64,000 nt of DNA from Mytilus californianus (lineage: Eukaryota > Mollusca > Bivalvia > Mytilida > Mytilidae), in the NCBI RefSeq assembly GCF_021869535.1, contig NW_026262734.1, positions 74,462,339-74,526,338 on the forward strand. The letters run 5' to 3'. A program made the translations under genes and the position numbers. A model generated the notes under the pieces. That model ran no database searches. It saw only the letters and a program-made list of their open reading frames with translations, and was not told where the DNA came from. Shown piece after piece: positions 19,427 to 31,926 of this stretch (the first letter of the stretch is position 1; each line of letters opens with the position of its first letter).

Positions 19427-22400
19427 TTTGATCTATTCAAACATTATCATCCCTTTGCATTATCAATAAAAAGACTTTATTCAAGTCAAATTGAACGTAG
19501 TTTTGAAATCATCTAATATTGTTTAAAGCAGGGATATATGTATTCATAATTCATTTGTAAAAACTTGACTTAATTATATCACAATGATAGAGATTTATTT
19601 AAAAGAATTCCACCAGGAATTTAATAAATTGTTTAATTCGTCTCAATCTTTTTATGTTGATAATATTTATGAAGCTAACAAGTTTCGGAATCGTCATTCA
19701 ATTATTTTTCATTTGCGTTTTACACTTTTTGATTGAGGTTATAATGAAACTTTTGTTATTAAATCAATGAGTCTGATATTTTTATTTAAAAATCCTTTTG
19801 CTTAATATATTCAAAAGTCAATTTGCTAAATTGAATTTATATTTTAAAGTTATGATAAAATGTTATTGTTTTTCTGCACTGTTCTCTGGGCATTGCTCAA
19901 GATTATGTCTTCCTGTACTATTGATGTATGTGTGTATTTTCTATGAAATACAACAACCGTTACTAGAGTGTAGTTTGTCCATGATTTCCTATCAACGGGT
20001 AAAGTATTGTGTTTGATACGGTATAATGTTCTTTGAAATGTCTTCCCTGTTTCAATTGCACGTTCTTTTTATGGATCGTCTGTTAGTTCACTGGTTGAAG
20101 TTAAAAAGTTTGATATCTAACTAAATAGTTCAACCTCGCAACATATTCCTTTGCATGTCATAAGTCCAGAACCTGGTCAGGGGCTGCTTGTCTCGCATGA
20201 TACTGTTTTTGTTGTTGTTTAGTTACACTGTCCAATGTTATTGGATAACTCAGCGCTCGCAAACATGTTTAACCCCGCTTCTCCCTGTATATGACTGTCC
20301 CCAATAAAAATAACACGAACAATTTATACAGATAGCAGCTATAGGCCAGTTTGTTTTGTAAATGAACATCTGTAATACTTTGATCTTTTAGTGTTATTAG
20401 CTTTAATAAATCCGTTTATTATTCTGGTTTTAATTGTTCCACATTTGGTATAAGAATTCCATATCCCCTCCGAATCTATAAAATGTTTAGGTATCTAGTG
20501 TAAAGTCAGCACCAATTATAAACTTTAAAACTCCTACTAGAGGTTTCCCGATTTGCTACGTATCAGATACAGGTGGTACGTAACTCAACCGTTTGTGTTG
20601 TTTTGAGGGTATCATTTAATGCATGAGATTATTTTATTCATCATGATAAGATTAAAGAAATCAAGTTGCATATCAGCAAAATCTAGCTTAACTTTTTTAA
20701 CTTTTTATTTGATAGCGATTTCACCGTTAATAGAATACTTTGTTTGTGATTTTATATAAAATTATCTAGTTAGTGCACAAGTGCGTGAATCAAACAGACC
20801 TGACACGAACTGAGTTGAGATGGCCTTTAAATTCTAAATATAGATCTACGTTTTTTATTGTTTAATGTATTGTTTTTGTTTTGTTTACATATAAAAAATA
20901 TTAGAAGTATATTTTCCTATATTGAACAGAATTATGAATAATAAAAATATTTTCTATGATCGATCGAATTTCTTAAAAACGTGTTACTGATGGTGGTTAT
21001 ATGTCAAAACTGTGTTAATTTTTCAATATAGTTCTTGCATGATTTTGAAATAAGTTAATATTATTTAAGTAATAGATTTTGACAATGACAAGTTTTTTTC
21101 TTGAAAAGATAAGAATGCTGGGATTTCATATTGAGTGAGAAAAGGGCACCCTGCTAATGTTTTTTTTTATCAACAACTGAAAATATTTTTTTTTAGAAAT
21201 GCATTCTAAAAAGTAAACTAAAAATATTGAAAATAAATATTAACGACTCTATTGCCGATGAAAAAACCCCTCCAATATATAGAATTGTTGAAATGAAAAT
21301 GAACGAGAAAAATTGTCATATAATTATAGTAAATTACACTGACACTCTTCTTGAAAGAGTTTACAGGCGAATCTTTTAACTAAATTATTTATTATAATTT
21401 GACCATTTCTTCGTACTTTTATTATTGGTGAAATCTCTAATACATTGTAATATAAAAATAAGGAGATGTAGTATTTTTTTCCCAATGAGACAACTATCCA
21501 CCAAAGTTCAAATGAAGTGGATGTTAGCAATCATAGGCAACCGTACGTCCTTCAACAATAAGAAAATCCCTATACCATATAGTAAAAAGCCCTAACATGA
21601 AAACTATGAAACTTTTCAATTGAGGAAACTAACGGCCTAATTTATAACAAAACAGTTTACGAAAAACAAATATGACAGAAATGAACCAACTACAACCGCT
21701 AAACTACAGTCTCCCTGACTTTGCAAAGACAGGCACATAAAGAATGTGGCGGGGTTAAAAACATTTGAAGATGCCAACCTTCCCCTAACCTGTGACAGTG
21801 GTGTAAAAGTACAACATAAGAACAAGCTATAAAAATCAGTTGAAAAGAGCTTAACACATCAGATTAATGCAAAGGAGAAAAACCTCTAACGCAAACACAA
21901 ACCGAAAGTGGTGGACGATAAATACGACGATTTTGTCTTTAAATGCCGAAAAACATATGAAGGTAAAGAGAATAAATATTGTAAAATGTGAACTACGAAA
22001 ATGTGAAGATTTAATACTGATTATTAATAAACATTGTTGATCACCTATATGGAAATGTATTAATTTGTATACATTTTAAATATATTTTTTGAGTAATTTG
22101 GAGAAATCTGTACTGCGAAGTTTTATTTCATCATTAATACATTATTACTGAGGTTAAATTTGTTTGTTGAAGTGGCTCCTATGTTTTTATGTTTTCTAAA
22201 AGCCTAACCAAAAAAATTCACACAATTTATTCTATATTGTATCAATCATATAACGGGCGAAAATCAGATAGATTAAAATGAGCTTTATATTTTAGCTTCT
22301 TTTTGCCTCTGCAATTTCAGGGGAAATACATTTAAATTATAATCCGTACGTGCAACGATTACTTGTAACGGTTGCTTGAATGCATAATCGAATACACACA

Positions 22401-22870
22401 ATAGTGTTTGCTATAAATACGACAATTATCCAAGCTAAATTAATACCTAGTTGCAGCTAAAAATCCTCAAAATACTTTTGATTATTATTCATAAAACATA
22501 CGTTGACATTAAGTATATTCGTCAAGTATTTCCGAAAGGTCAAAGACGGCTCCCAGTTCGTACTACGCTTGGTACGGTAGCAAATCGGGAACTTCTACTT
22601 TGATTGTCTCTTTGTGTCATTTAACTTTTCATAAAAAATATTAAAAAATTATATATGATGATGTTGTTTTCGACTGCTTGTAATAGAACATTACGGGGTT
22701 ATTACTTCAAGAGGGCAGAGCTCCATAAAATATATTACTGTTATTTGTTTGTTTTATAGAAAGGTAAACAAAAAGGAGTTATAAATGAAGTTGACTGACT
22801 TCAGAAAAAACAATGTGGCAACATAAACAATTAAATTTCTTTAACAGCATTACATATATACCAGTTATTA
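19427..22870. other. Intergenic; repeats only
   Basis: It holds a short mussel-type repeat at 20160-20290 (AACATGTTTAACCCCGC), another at 21480-21900 (below), and a distant inverted pair, TTCCCGATTTGCTACGTA (20547-20564) against the complement of a similar stretch near 22570-22590, about 2 kb apart. No exon or RNA gene is supported. Confidence 0.45.
21480..21900 (-). repeat. Mussel-type interspersed repeat, family A
   Basis: It begins CCCAATGAGACAACTATCCA, then CCGTACGTCCTTCAACA, AACGGCCTAATTTAT, and later AGAATGTGGCGGGGTTA. Related copies are at 13010-13330, 37500-37690, 45410-45520, 46590-46640, 57970-58200, 60215-60465 and 62460-62780. It is noncoding. Confidence 0.6.
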
Positions 22871-22876
22871 GTTTTT

Positions 22877-23702
22877 ATACGCCCGTCAATTTTTGACTGG
22901 ACGTATTATGGTATACAAATGTCCGGTGTCCGTCCGTCCGTCCGTCCGTCCGTCCGTCTGTCCGTCTGTCCGGCGTAAACATGTCGCACCGTAACATCAG
23001 AACGACTTATCCAAATTTCATGAAACTTTAAATAGTTGTTTCTCATGATGATCAAACAATCTGTATACTTTTTGAAGAAAATGAAATTACAACTTTTTCA
23101 GTTACGGGACTTTGTAACTAAAACAGGGGTGTGTTTTTTTTTTTTACATGTCGCGCCGTATCTCAAAAATAATTTATGATTATTGCTTAAAACTTTACAC
23201 ACTTCTTAGTTATATTAATCTTAAGATCTGTATACTTTTTGGCGATGATTCAAAATTTTATTTTAGAGATATAGAGTATTTTGTTAAAAAAGGGGGAGGG
23301 GTTTTTCACATGTCACGCCATATCTCAAAAACAGTTTATGATTATTGCTTAAAACTTTACACAATTCTTAGTTATATTAATCTTAAGATCTGTATACTTT
23401 TTGGTGATGATTCAAAATTTTATTTTTGAGTTATTGAGTATTTTGTAAAAAAAGGGGGAGGGGTTTTTCACATGTCGCGCCGTATCTCAAAAACGATTTA
23501 TGATTATTGCTTAAAATTTTACACACTTCTTAGTTATATTAATCTTAAGATCTGTACACTTTTTGGTTTTGATTCAAAATTTTATTTTAGAGATATTGAG
23601 TATTTTGTAAAAAAAAAAGGGGGCTTTTCGCATGTCAGACCGTATGTCAGAAACTATTTATGATTATTGCATAAAAATTCACACATAAGACGACAGGCGT
23701 AT
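22877..23702. mobile_element. TIR-bounded element with internal 162-bp tandem repeats
   Basis: Terminal ATACGCCCGTC (22877-22887) faces GACAGGCGTAT (23692-23702), matching at 10 of 11 positions as inverted repeats. Inside are a GTCC microsatellite and three good 162-bp direct repeats starting at 23148, 23310 and 23472, with a degenerate copy before and a partial copy after. The units share TATGATTATTGCTTAAAA and TATTAATCTTAAGATCTGTA. The period is a multiple of three, so an open frame runs through by chance. It is likely a non-autonomous DNA element. Confidence 0.6.
22928..22971. repeat. (GTCC)n microsatellite
   Basis: Successive GTCC units with two GTCT variants, inside the element above. 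Confidence 0.9.
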
Positions 23703-24640
23703 CATGCGCTCATGGCGCAGCTGTTTATTATAATAGAAAAACAAAGGATATGGGATGTCCATCCATGACACAAAATCTGTACATGCACAGCAAAAAAACA
23801 CACAAATGTTGTTTATATTTATGTTTGATTGTATTTCAGAGCCTTGATATCAAGTTAAACATATGATTCTTCAGATTCCAAGGAATTAACGTTTTCACTT
23901 TGGATGGCAACACTAGCAAATAAAGAGAAAGACACAGAAACAGACTTGTGACATGAATGCTAATTATAAAAGAACCTACTTTTGTTATATTTAAATATGA
24001 TCAAAGGAGATATTTGCAATAAAGTAGTACACGTTTTTAACTACACTTGTGTGTCTAGCATTTAAGCAGCATATTCAATTTGAAAATATAAATGTTTTTC
24101 TACAATTTTAACTGTATCTTATTCGCTTTGATATCTTTCAATTTCTTTATCGTTTATTAGATCTGATATGTTTAGTGAATAATAATGTATTAGTGAAAGG
24201 GTAATGTGGACTGGAGATACATTCCAGTAAATCGCAATAGAGATGATACAGGAACTAGAATTCTTTCATGTTATTTATAAGACATTCTTTGAAAAAATGG
24301 AGTATGCTGGAAAATGGACAACAGAGCCTCGTTCCTTAATGGCATAATGTTCAGGTAAAAACACTGTGCATATATTAGAGTTCATTTTGTCTTGAAATAA
24401 GGATGAGTTCTTGTAAACTTACAAATACCAAATTTATTTAGCTGGATGTTGTGTATATCAAAAATTAAAAACCAATGAGGCGTAAAAAAACCAGACATAA
24501 AAAGAGCAGGTATATTCGTAACCATATTAGTTTGATTACCTCAATTAACTTTGTCAGAAGGACCAGCATGTCTCGTTTGTGACACTTTTGTGGATTTTGT
24601 CATGTTTCTAGTTTTTGCACCTGCTACTGGCAGATACTTC
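23703..24640. other. Intergenic, nothing recognised
   Basis: AT-rich, short frames only. It ends at the inverted edge of the large HHrep array. Confidence 0.45.
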
Positions 24641-24647
24641 TAAATTT

Positions 24648-24785
24648 TATCAATGTTGTTTGTGCTGTATTTAGACCCCTCTACCAAGAAATTTGTTTTG
24701 CATGCACACGTATAAAAATTTCGGTTTTTATCCAACGCAATCGTAGGATTGAACGTTGTGTTCAATTTAGACTTGTCTTTACTAT
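24648..24785 (+). repeat. Inverted HHrep fragment at the array edge
   Basis: About 135 bp of HHrep (from TTGTTTGTGCTGTATTTAGA to TTCAATTTAGACTTG) lies in the orientation opposite to the array that follows. It is separated from the array by a (TA)n spacer at 24788-24802. The two arms form a large palindrome. The fragment contains no hammerhead. Confidence 0.85.
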
Positions 24786-25157
24786 CTATATATATATATA
24801 TGTAACCAAGTCTAAATTGAAAACAAGGTTCAAACCTATGATTGCGTTGGATAAAAACCGTAATTTTTATACGTGTGCATGCAAAACAAATTTCTTGGTA
24901 GAAGGGTCTAAATACAGCAAAAACAACATTTTTCAAAAGACCAAAAAAAGTGAAAAAAGTATATTTTTACAAAATGCATTTGACAAGCAGGTCAAACAAC
25001 GGATGTTCTTAAACCCTACTGACTGCCATGGCGATTGCCAAATAAATTGATCACCAGATGTAACAAAATGAATCTTAATTATTAATTTAATACCAAACAG
25101 AAAACAATAAACTTCCGGAAAAGATGGTATATCGCAAACATGAGGTGGAAAAATTGG

Positions 25158-25195
25158 TACACGGATTTCGACAATTAATGTCCCTTCAGTGATGT
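25158..25195 (-). ncRNA. Hammerhead ribozyme remnant (deleted)
   Basis: The plus-strand text runs ACACGGATTTCGACAATTAA, so seven bases covering the cleavage site and half of stem III are lost. A9 is also changed (CTGAAGG). It is not expected to cleave. Confidence 0.75.
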
Positions 25196-25856
25196 TAGGA
25201 ATCGAGACTGTATTTGGAAGGCCATATAATTTACCTCAATTTAGGATAGACTCTTGAACTTTGAAGAGTCGAAATAGGATGAACGGATTACATAAACCCG
25301 AAGGCAAATATAATACAAGCCCAAACGAAAAAATATAAACAAGTCTAAATTGAAAACAACGTTCAAACCCATGATTGCGTTGAATAAAAACCGCAATTTT
25401 TATACGTGTACATGCAAAACCAATATCTTGGTACAGAGGTCTAAATACAACACAAACAACATTTTCCAAAAAAAAAAAAAAGTGAAAAAGTATATATATA
25501 TATATAAAAGTCTAAATTGAAAACAACGTTCAAACATATGATTGCGTTGGATAAAAACCGCAATTTTTATACGTGTGCATGTAAAACAAATTTCTGGGTA
25601 GAGGGGTCTAAATACAGCACAAACATCAATTTTCAAAAGACCAAAACAGTGAAAAAGTCTATTTTAACAAAACGCATTTGACTAACAGGTCGAACAACTG
25701 ATGTTCTTAAACCCTGCTGACTGCCATTGGCGATTGCCAAATAAATTGATCACCAGATCTAACGAAATGGATCTTAATATTAATTCTATACCAAACAGAA
25801 AACAATAAACTTGTGGAAAAGATGGTATACCACAAACATGAGGTGCAAACATTTGT

Positions 25857-25900
25857 CCACCATATCCGGATTTCGACAATTAATGTCTCTTCAGTGATGT
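25857..25900 (-). ncRNA. Hammerhead ribozyme, array unit 2
   Basis: The core is intact. The outermost stem I pair is lost (TGGTGG for TGGTGT). Confidence 0.8.
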
Positions 25901-26394
25901 TAGGGATCGAAACGGTATTTGGAAAGCCATATAATTAACCTCAATTTAGGATAGACTCTTGAATTTTAAAGAGTCGAAATAGGATGAACGGATCATATAA
26001 ACACGAAGGAAAATATAATACAAGCCAAAACGAAAAGATATATAAAAGTCTAAATTGAAAACAACGTTCAAACCTATGATTGCGTTAGATAAAAACCGCA
26101 ATTTTTATACGTGTGCATGTAAAACAAATTTCTGGGTAGAGGGGTCTAAATACAGCACAAACAACAATTTTCAAAAGACCAAAAAAGTGAAAAAGTCGAT
26201 TTTAACAAAACGCATTTGACTAACAGGTCGAACAACTGATGTTGTTAAACCCTGCTGACTGCCATTGGCGATTGCCAAATAAATTGATCACCAGATCTAA
26301 CGAAATGGATCATAATATTAATTCTATACCAAACAGAAAACAATAAACTTGTGGAAAAGATGGTATACCACAAACATGAGGTGCAAACATTTGT

Positions 26395-26438
26395 ACACCA
26401 TATCCGGATTTCGACAATTAATGTCTCTTCAGTGATGT
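26395..26438 (-). ncRNA. Hammerhead ribozyme, array unit 3
   Basis: Identical to the reference copy over the 44 nt. It is 538 nt from the neighbouring site. Confidence 0.85.
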
Positions 26439-26934
26439 TAGGGATCGAAACGGTATTTGGAAAGCCATATAATTTGCCTCAATTTAGGATAGACTCTTGA
26501 ATTTTAAAGAGTCGAAATAGGATGAACGGATCATATAAACCCGAAGGAAAATATAATACAAGCCAAAACGAAAAAGATATATAAAAGTCTAAATTGAAAA
26601 CAAAGTTCAAACCTATGATTGCGTTGGATAATAACCGCAATTTTTATACGTGTGCATGTAAAACAAATTTCTTGGTAGAGGGGTCTAAATACAGCACAAA
26701 CAACAATTTCCAAAAGACCAAAAAAAGTGAAAAAGTCGATTTTAACAAAACGCATTTGACTAACAGGTCGAACAACTGATGTTCTTAAACCCTGCTGACT
26801 GCCATTGGCGATTGCCAAATAAATTGATCACCAGATCTAACGAAATGGATCTTAATATTAATTCAATACCAAACAGAAAACAATAAACTTGTGGAAAAGA
26901 TGGTATACCACAAACATGAGGTGCAAAAATTTGT

Positions 26935-26978
26935 ACACCATATCCGGATTTCGACAATTAATGTCTCTTCAGTGATGT
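26935..26978 (-). ncRNA. Hammerhead ribozyme, array unit 4
   Basis: Identical to the reference copy over the 44 nt. It lies just before the duplicated 2158-bp blocks. Confidence 0.85.
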
Positions 26979-27474
26979 TAAGGATCGAAACAGTATTTGG
27001 AAAGCCATATAATTTACCTCAATTTAGGATAGACTCTTGAATTTTAAAGAGTCGAAATAGGATGAATGGATCATATAAACCCGAAGGAAAATATAATACA
27101 AGCCCAAACGAAAAAATATATAAAATTCTAAATTGAAAACAACGTTCAAACCTATGATTGCGTTGGATAAAAACCGCAATTTTCTTTACATGTGCATGTA
27201 AAACAAATTTCTTGGTAGAGGGGTCTAAATACAGCACACACAACAATTTCCAAAAGACCAAAAAAAGTGAAAAAGTCTATTTTAACAAAACGCATTTGAC
27301 TAACAGGTCGAACAACTGATGTTCTTAAACCCTGCTGACTGCCATTGGCGATTGCCAAATAAATTGATCACCAGATCTAACGAAATGGATCTTAATATTA
27401 ATTCAATACCAAACAGAAAACAATAAACTTGTGGAAAAGATGGTATACCACAAACATGAGGTGCAAAAATTTGT

Positions 27475-27518
27475 ACAACATATCCGGATTTCGACAATTA
27501 ATGTCTCTTCAGTGATGT
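27475..27518 (-). ncRNA. Hammerhead ribozyme, array unit 5
   Basis: Intact core. Stem I 3' side is TGTTGT, replacing a G-U pair by a U-U mismatch. The same variant is at 29633. Confidence 0.8.
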
Positions 27519-28012
27519 TAGGGATCGAAACGGTATTTGGAAAGCCATATAATTTACCTCAATTTAGGATAGACTCTTGAATTTTAAAGAGTCGAAATAG
27601 GATGAACGGATCATATAAACCCGAAGGAAAATCTAATACAAGCCCAAACGAAAAAATATATAAAAGTCTAAATTGAAAACAACGTTCAAACCTATGATTG
27701 CGTTGGATAAAAACGCAATTTTTATACGTGTGCATGTAAAACAAATTTCTTGGTAGAGGGGTCTAAATACAGCACAAACAACAATTTCCAAAAGACCAAA
27801 AAAAGTGAAAAAGTCTATTTTAACAAAACGCATTTGACTAACAGGTCGAACAACTGATGTTCTTAAACCCGGCTGACTGCCATTGGCGATTGCCAAATAA
27901 ATTGATCACCAGATCTAACGAAATGGATCTTAATATTACTTCAATACCAAACAGAAAACAATAAACTTGTGGAAAAGATGGCATACCACAAACATGAGGT
28001 GCAAAAATTTGT

Positions 28013-28056
28013 ACACCATATCCGGATTTCGACAGTTAATGTCTCTTCAGTGATGT
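28013..28056 (-). ncRNA. Hammerhead ribozyme, array unit 6
   Basis: Intact core. The stem II loop is TTAAC instead of TTAAT, a neutral-looking loop change. The same variant is at 30171. Confidence 0.85.
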
Positions 28057-28554
28057 TAGGGATCGAAACAGTATTTGGAAAGCCATATAATTTACCTCAA
28101 TTCAGGATAGACTCTTGAATATTAAAGAGTCGAAATAGGATGAACGGATCATGTAAACCCGAAGAAAAAAATATAATACAAGCCCAAACGAAAAAAATAT
28201 ATCAAAGTCTAAATTGAAAATAACGTTCAAACCTATGATTGCGTTAGATAAAAACCGCAACTTTTATACGTGTGCATGTAAAACAAATTTCTTGGTAGAG
28301 GGGTCTAAATACAGCACAAACATCAATTTCCAAAAGACCAAAAAAAGTGAAAAAGTCTATTTTGACAAAACGCATTTGACTAACAGGTCGAACAACTGAT
28401 GTTCTTAAACCCTGCTGACTGCCATTGGTGATTGCCAAATAAATTGATCATCAGATCTAACGAAATGGATCTTAATATTAATTCAATACCAAACAGAAAA
28501 CAATAAACTTGTGGAAAAGATGGTATACCACAAACATGAGGTGCAAAAATTTGT

Positions 28555-28598
28555 ACACCATATCCGGATTTCGACAATTAATGTCTCTTCAGTGATGT
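28555..28598 (-). ncRNA. Hammerhead ribozyme, array unit 7
   Basis: Identical to the reference copy over the 44 nt. Confidence 0.85.
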
Positions 28599-29092
28599 TA
28601 GGGATCGAAAAGGTATTTGGAAAGCCATATAATTTACCTCAATTTAGGTAGACTTTTGAATTTTAAAGAGTCGAAATAGGATGAACGGATCATATAAACA
28701 CGAAGGAAAATATAATACAAGCCCAAACGAAAAAATATATAAAAGTCTAAATTGAAAACAACGTTCAAACCTATGATTGCGTTGGATAAAAACCGCAATT
28801 TTCATACGTGTGCATGTAAAACAAATTTCTTGGTAGAGGGGTCTAAATACAGCACAAACAACAATTTCCAAAAGACCAAAAAAAGTGAAAAAGTCTATTT
28901 TGACAAAACGCATTTGACTAACAGGTCGAACAACTGATGTTCTTAAACCCTGCTGACTGCCATTGGCGATTGCCAAATAAATTGATCACCAGATCTAACG
29001 AAATGGATCTTAATATTAATGCAATACCAAACAGAAAACAATACACTTGTAAAAAGGATGGTATACCACAAACATGAGGTGCAAAAATTTGT

Positions 29093-29136
29093 ATACCATA
29101 TCCGGATTTCGACAATTAATGTCTCTTCAGTGATGT
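29093..29136 (-). ncRNA. Hammerhead ribozyme, array unit 8
   Basis: Intact core. Stem I 3' side is TGGTAT, with one mismatch at the fifth pair. The same variant is at 31251 and 35492. Confidence 0.8.
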
Positions 29137-29632
29137 TAGGGATCGAAACGGTATTTGGAAAGCCATATAATTTACCTCAATTCAGGATAGACTCTTGAAT
29201 TTTAAAGAGTCGAAATAGGATGAACGGATCATATAAACCCGAAGGAAAATCTAATACAAGCCCAAACGAAAAAATATATAAAATTCTAAATTGAAAACAA
29301 CGTTCAAACCTATGATTGCGTTGGATAAAAACCGCAATTTTCTTTACATGTGCATGTAAAACAAATTTCTTGGTAGAGGGGTCTAAATACAGCACACACA
29401 ACAATTTCCAAAAGACCAAAAAAAGTGAAAAAGTCTATTTTAACAAAACGCATTTGACTAACAGGTCGAACAACTGATGTTCTTAAACCCTGCTGACTGC
29501 CATTGGCGATTGCCAAATAAATTGATCACCAGATCTAACGAAATGGATCTTAATATTAATTCAATACCAAACAGAAAACAATAAACTTGTGGAAAAGATG
29601 GTATACCACAAACATGAGGTGCAAAAATTTGT

Positions 29633-29676
29633 ACAACATATCCGGATTTCGACAATTAATGTCTCTTCAGTGATGT
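29633..29676 (-). ncRNA. Hammerhead ribozyme, array unit 9
   Basis: Duplicate of unit 5, 2158 bp away, with the same stem I variant. Confidence 0.8.
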
Positions 29677-30170
29677 TAGGGATCGAAACGGTATTTGGAA
29701 AGCCATATAATTTACCTCAATTTAGGATAGACTCTTGAATTTTAAAGAGTCGAAATAGGATGAACGGATCATATAAACCCGAAGGAAAATCTAATACAAG
29801 CCCAAACGAAAAAATATATAAAAGTCTAAATTGAAAACAACGTTCAAACCTATGATTGCGTTGGATAAAAACGCAATTTTTATACGTGTGCATGTAAAAC
29901 AAATTTCTTGGTAGAGGGGTCTAAATACAGCACAAACAACAATTTCCAAAAGACCAAAAAAAGTGAAAAAGTCTATTTTAACAAAACGCATTTGACTAAC
30001 AGGTCGAACAACTGATGTTCTTAAACCCGGCTGACTGCCATTGGCGATTGCCAAATAAATTGATCACCAGATCTAACGAAATGGATCTTAATATTACTTC
30101 AATACCAAACAGAAAACAATAAACTTGTGGAAAAGATGGCATACCACAAACATGAGGTGCAAAAATTTGT

Positions 30171-30214
30171 ACACCATATCCGGATTTCGACAGTTAATGT
30201 CTCTTCAGTGATGT
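30171..30214 (-). ncRNA. Hammerhead ribozyme, array unit 10
   Basis: Duplicate of unit 6, with the same loop variant. Confidence 0.85.
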
Positions 30215-30712
30215 TAGGGATCGAAACAGTATTTGGAAAGCCATATAATTTACCTCAATTCAGGATAGACTCTTGAATATTAAAGAGTCGAAATAGGATG
30301 AACGGATCATATAAACCCGAAGAAAAAAATATAATACAAGCCCAAACGAAAAAAATATATCAAAGTCTAAATTGAAAATAACGTTCAAACCTATGATTGC
30401 GTTAGATAAAAACCGCAACTTTTATACGTGTGCATGTAAAACAAATTTCTTGGTAGAGGGGTCTAAATACAGCACAAACATCAATTTCCAAAAGACCAAA
30501 AAAAGTGAAAAAGTCTATTTTCACAAAACGCATTTGACTAACAGGTCGAACAACTGATGTTCTTAAACCCTGCTGACTGCCATTGGTGATTGCCAAATAA
30601 ATTGATCATCAGATCTAACGAAATGGATCTTAATATTAATTCAATACCAAACAGAAAACAATAAACTTGTGGAAAAGATGGTATACCACAAACATGAGGT
30701 GCAAAAATTTGT

Positions 30713-30756
30713 ACACCATATCCGGATTTCGACAATTAATGTCTCTTCAGTGATGT
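30713..30756 (-). ncRNA. Hammerhead ribozyme, array unit 11
   Basis: Duplicate of unit 7, identical to the reference copy. Confidence 0.85.
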
Positions 30757-31250
30757 TAGGGATCGAAAAGGTATTTGGAAAGCCATATAATTTACCTCAA
30801 TTTAGGTAGACTTTTGAATTTTAAAGAGTCGAAATAGGATGAACGGATCATATAAACACGAAGGAAAATATAATACAAGCCCAAACGAAAAAATATATAA
30901 AAGTCTAAATTGAAAACAACGTTCAAACCTATGATTGCGTTGGATAAAAACCGCAATTTTCATACGTGTGCATGTAAAACAAATTTCTTGGTAGAGGGGT
31001 CTAAATACAGCACAAACAACAATTTCCAAAAGACCAAAAAAAGTGAAAAAGTCTATTTTGACAAAACGCATTTGACTAACAGGTCGAACAACTGATGTTC
31101 TTAAACCCTGCTGACTGCCATTGGCGATTGCCAAATAAATTGATCACCAGATCTAACGAAATGGATCTTAATATTAATGCAATACCAAACAGAAAACAAT
31201 ACACTTGTGGAAAGGATGGTATACCACAAACATGAGGTGCAAAAATTTGT

Positions 31251-31294
31251 ATACCATATCCGGATTTCGACAATTAATGTCTCTTCAGTGATGT
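31251..31294 (-). ncRNA. Hammerhead ribozyme, array unit 12
   Basis: Duplicate of unit 8. It is the last ribozyme before the truncated unit that abuts the Penelope pair. Confidence 0.8.
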
Positions 31295-31899
31295 TAGGGA
31301 TCGAAACGGTATTTGGAAAGCCATATAATTTACCTCAATTCAGGATAGACTCTTGAATTTTAAAGAGTCGAAATAGGATGAACGGATCATATAAACCCGA
31401 AGGAAAATATAATACAAGCCCAAACGAAAAAATATATAAAAGTCTAAATTGAAAACAACGTTCAAACCTATGATTGCGTTGGATAAAAACCGCAATTTTT
31501 ATACGTGTACATGTGAAACAAATTTCTTGGTAAATGGGGGCCTAAATACAGCACAAACAACAATTTCCAAAAGACCAAAAAAAGTGAAAAAGTCTATTTT
31601 AACAAAACGCATTTGACTAACAGGTCGAACTACTGATGTTCTTAAACCCTGCTGACTGCCATTGGCGATTGCCAAATAAATTGATCACCAGATCTAACGA
31701 AATGGATCTTAATATTAATTCAATGCCAAACAGAAAACAATATATATAAAATGTCTAAATAATAGCCAACGATATATGTTACGGGGCGATGGATTATATA
31801 ATTTTGATACAGTACACTACAAAATATAAAATATAATAAGCAAGTGTAAAGGGTACAACATCACAAAAAAAAAGTAAAATCATGAACATATATTAAATA

Positions 31900-31926
31900 T
31901 TTCGGATAACTATTATCCTTCATCAG
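31900..31926 (-). ncRNA. Hammerhead-like core near the Penelope 3' end (left copy)
   Basis: The minus strand reads CTGATGA, one extra A, the hairpin GGATAA-TAG-TTATCC, then GAAA. This has the core strings of a hammerhead, but an unpaired A sits at the base of stem II. I could not find a convincing stem I partner and cleavage site, so it may be a degenerate or structural relic. Confidence 0.35.

Larger units (their letters stand above)
27121..29278 (-). repeat. Four-unit higher-order block, copy 1 (2158 bp)
   Basis: Four successive HHrep units with ribozyme spacings 540, 538, 542 and 538. Private marks (TTTCTTTACATGTGCATG, ATTCTAAATTG, GGCTGACTGCC, GGTAGACTTTTG) recur exactly 2158 bp later. 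The boundaries are approximate, set where shared variants stop. Confidence 0.85.
29279..31436 (-). repeat. Four-unit higher-order block, copy 2 (2158 bp)
   Basis: Near-identical to copy 1. The few differences I saw include CATGTAAACCC against CATATAAACCC (28152 and 30310), TTTTGACAAAACG against TTTTCACAAAACG (28361 and 30519) and GTAAAAAGGATG against GTGGAAAGGATG (29049 and 31207). Confidence 0.85.
24808..31757 (-). repeat. Large HHrep tandem array (about 13 units, 12 ribozyme sites)
   Basis: Direct units of 538-542 bp on the minus strand. The first two are irregular: one has a damaged ribozyme, and one is cut to about 157 bp (25341-25497) followed by a TA run. The array then becomes regular to about 31740. 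It ends in a truncated unit whose last bases, TATAAAATGTCTAAAT, resemble the usual unit junction, and is followed by the Penelope pair. Units carry open frames up to 110 codons that differ or break between units, so I do not call a protein. Confidence 0.9.

Noticed and set aside
23148-23663. Protein-like repeat (SRRISKIIYDYCLKLYTLLS type)
   Set aside because: A by-product of a 162-bp tandem repeat whose period is a multiple of three; it sits inside a TIR-bounded element.
28644-28976. 110-codon frame inside an HHrep unit (same strand as the ribozyme), with relatives in most units
   Set aside because: Unit-to-unit indels shift or stop the frame, no domain is recognisable, and the conservation is explained by recent array expansion.
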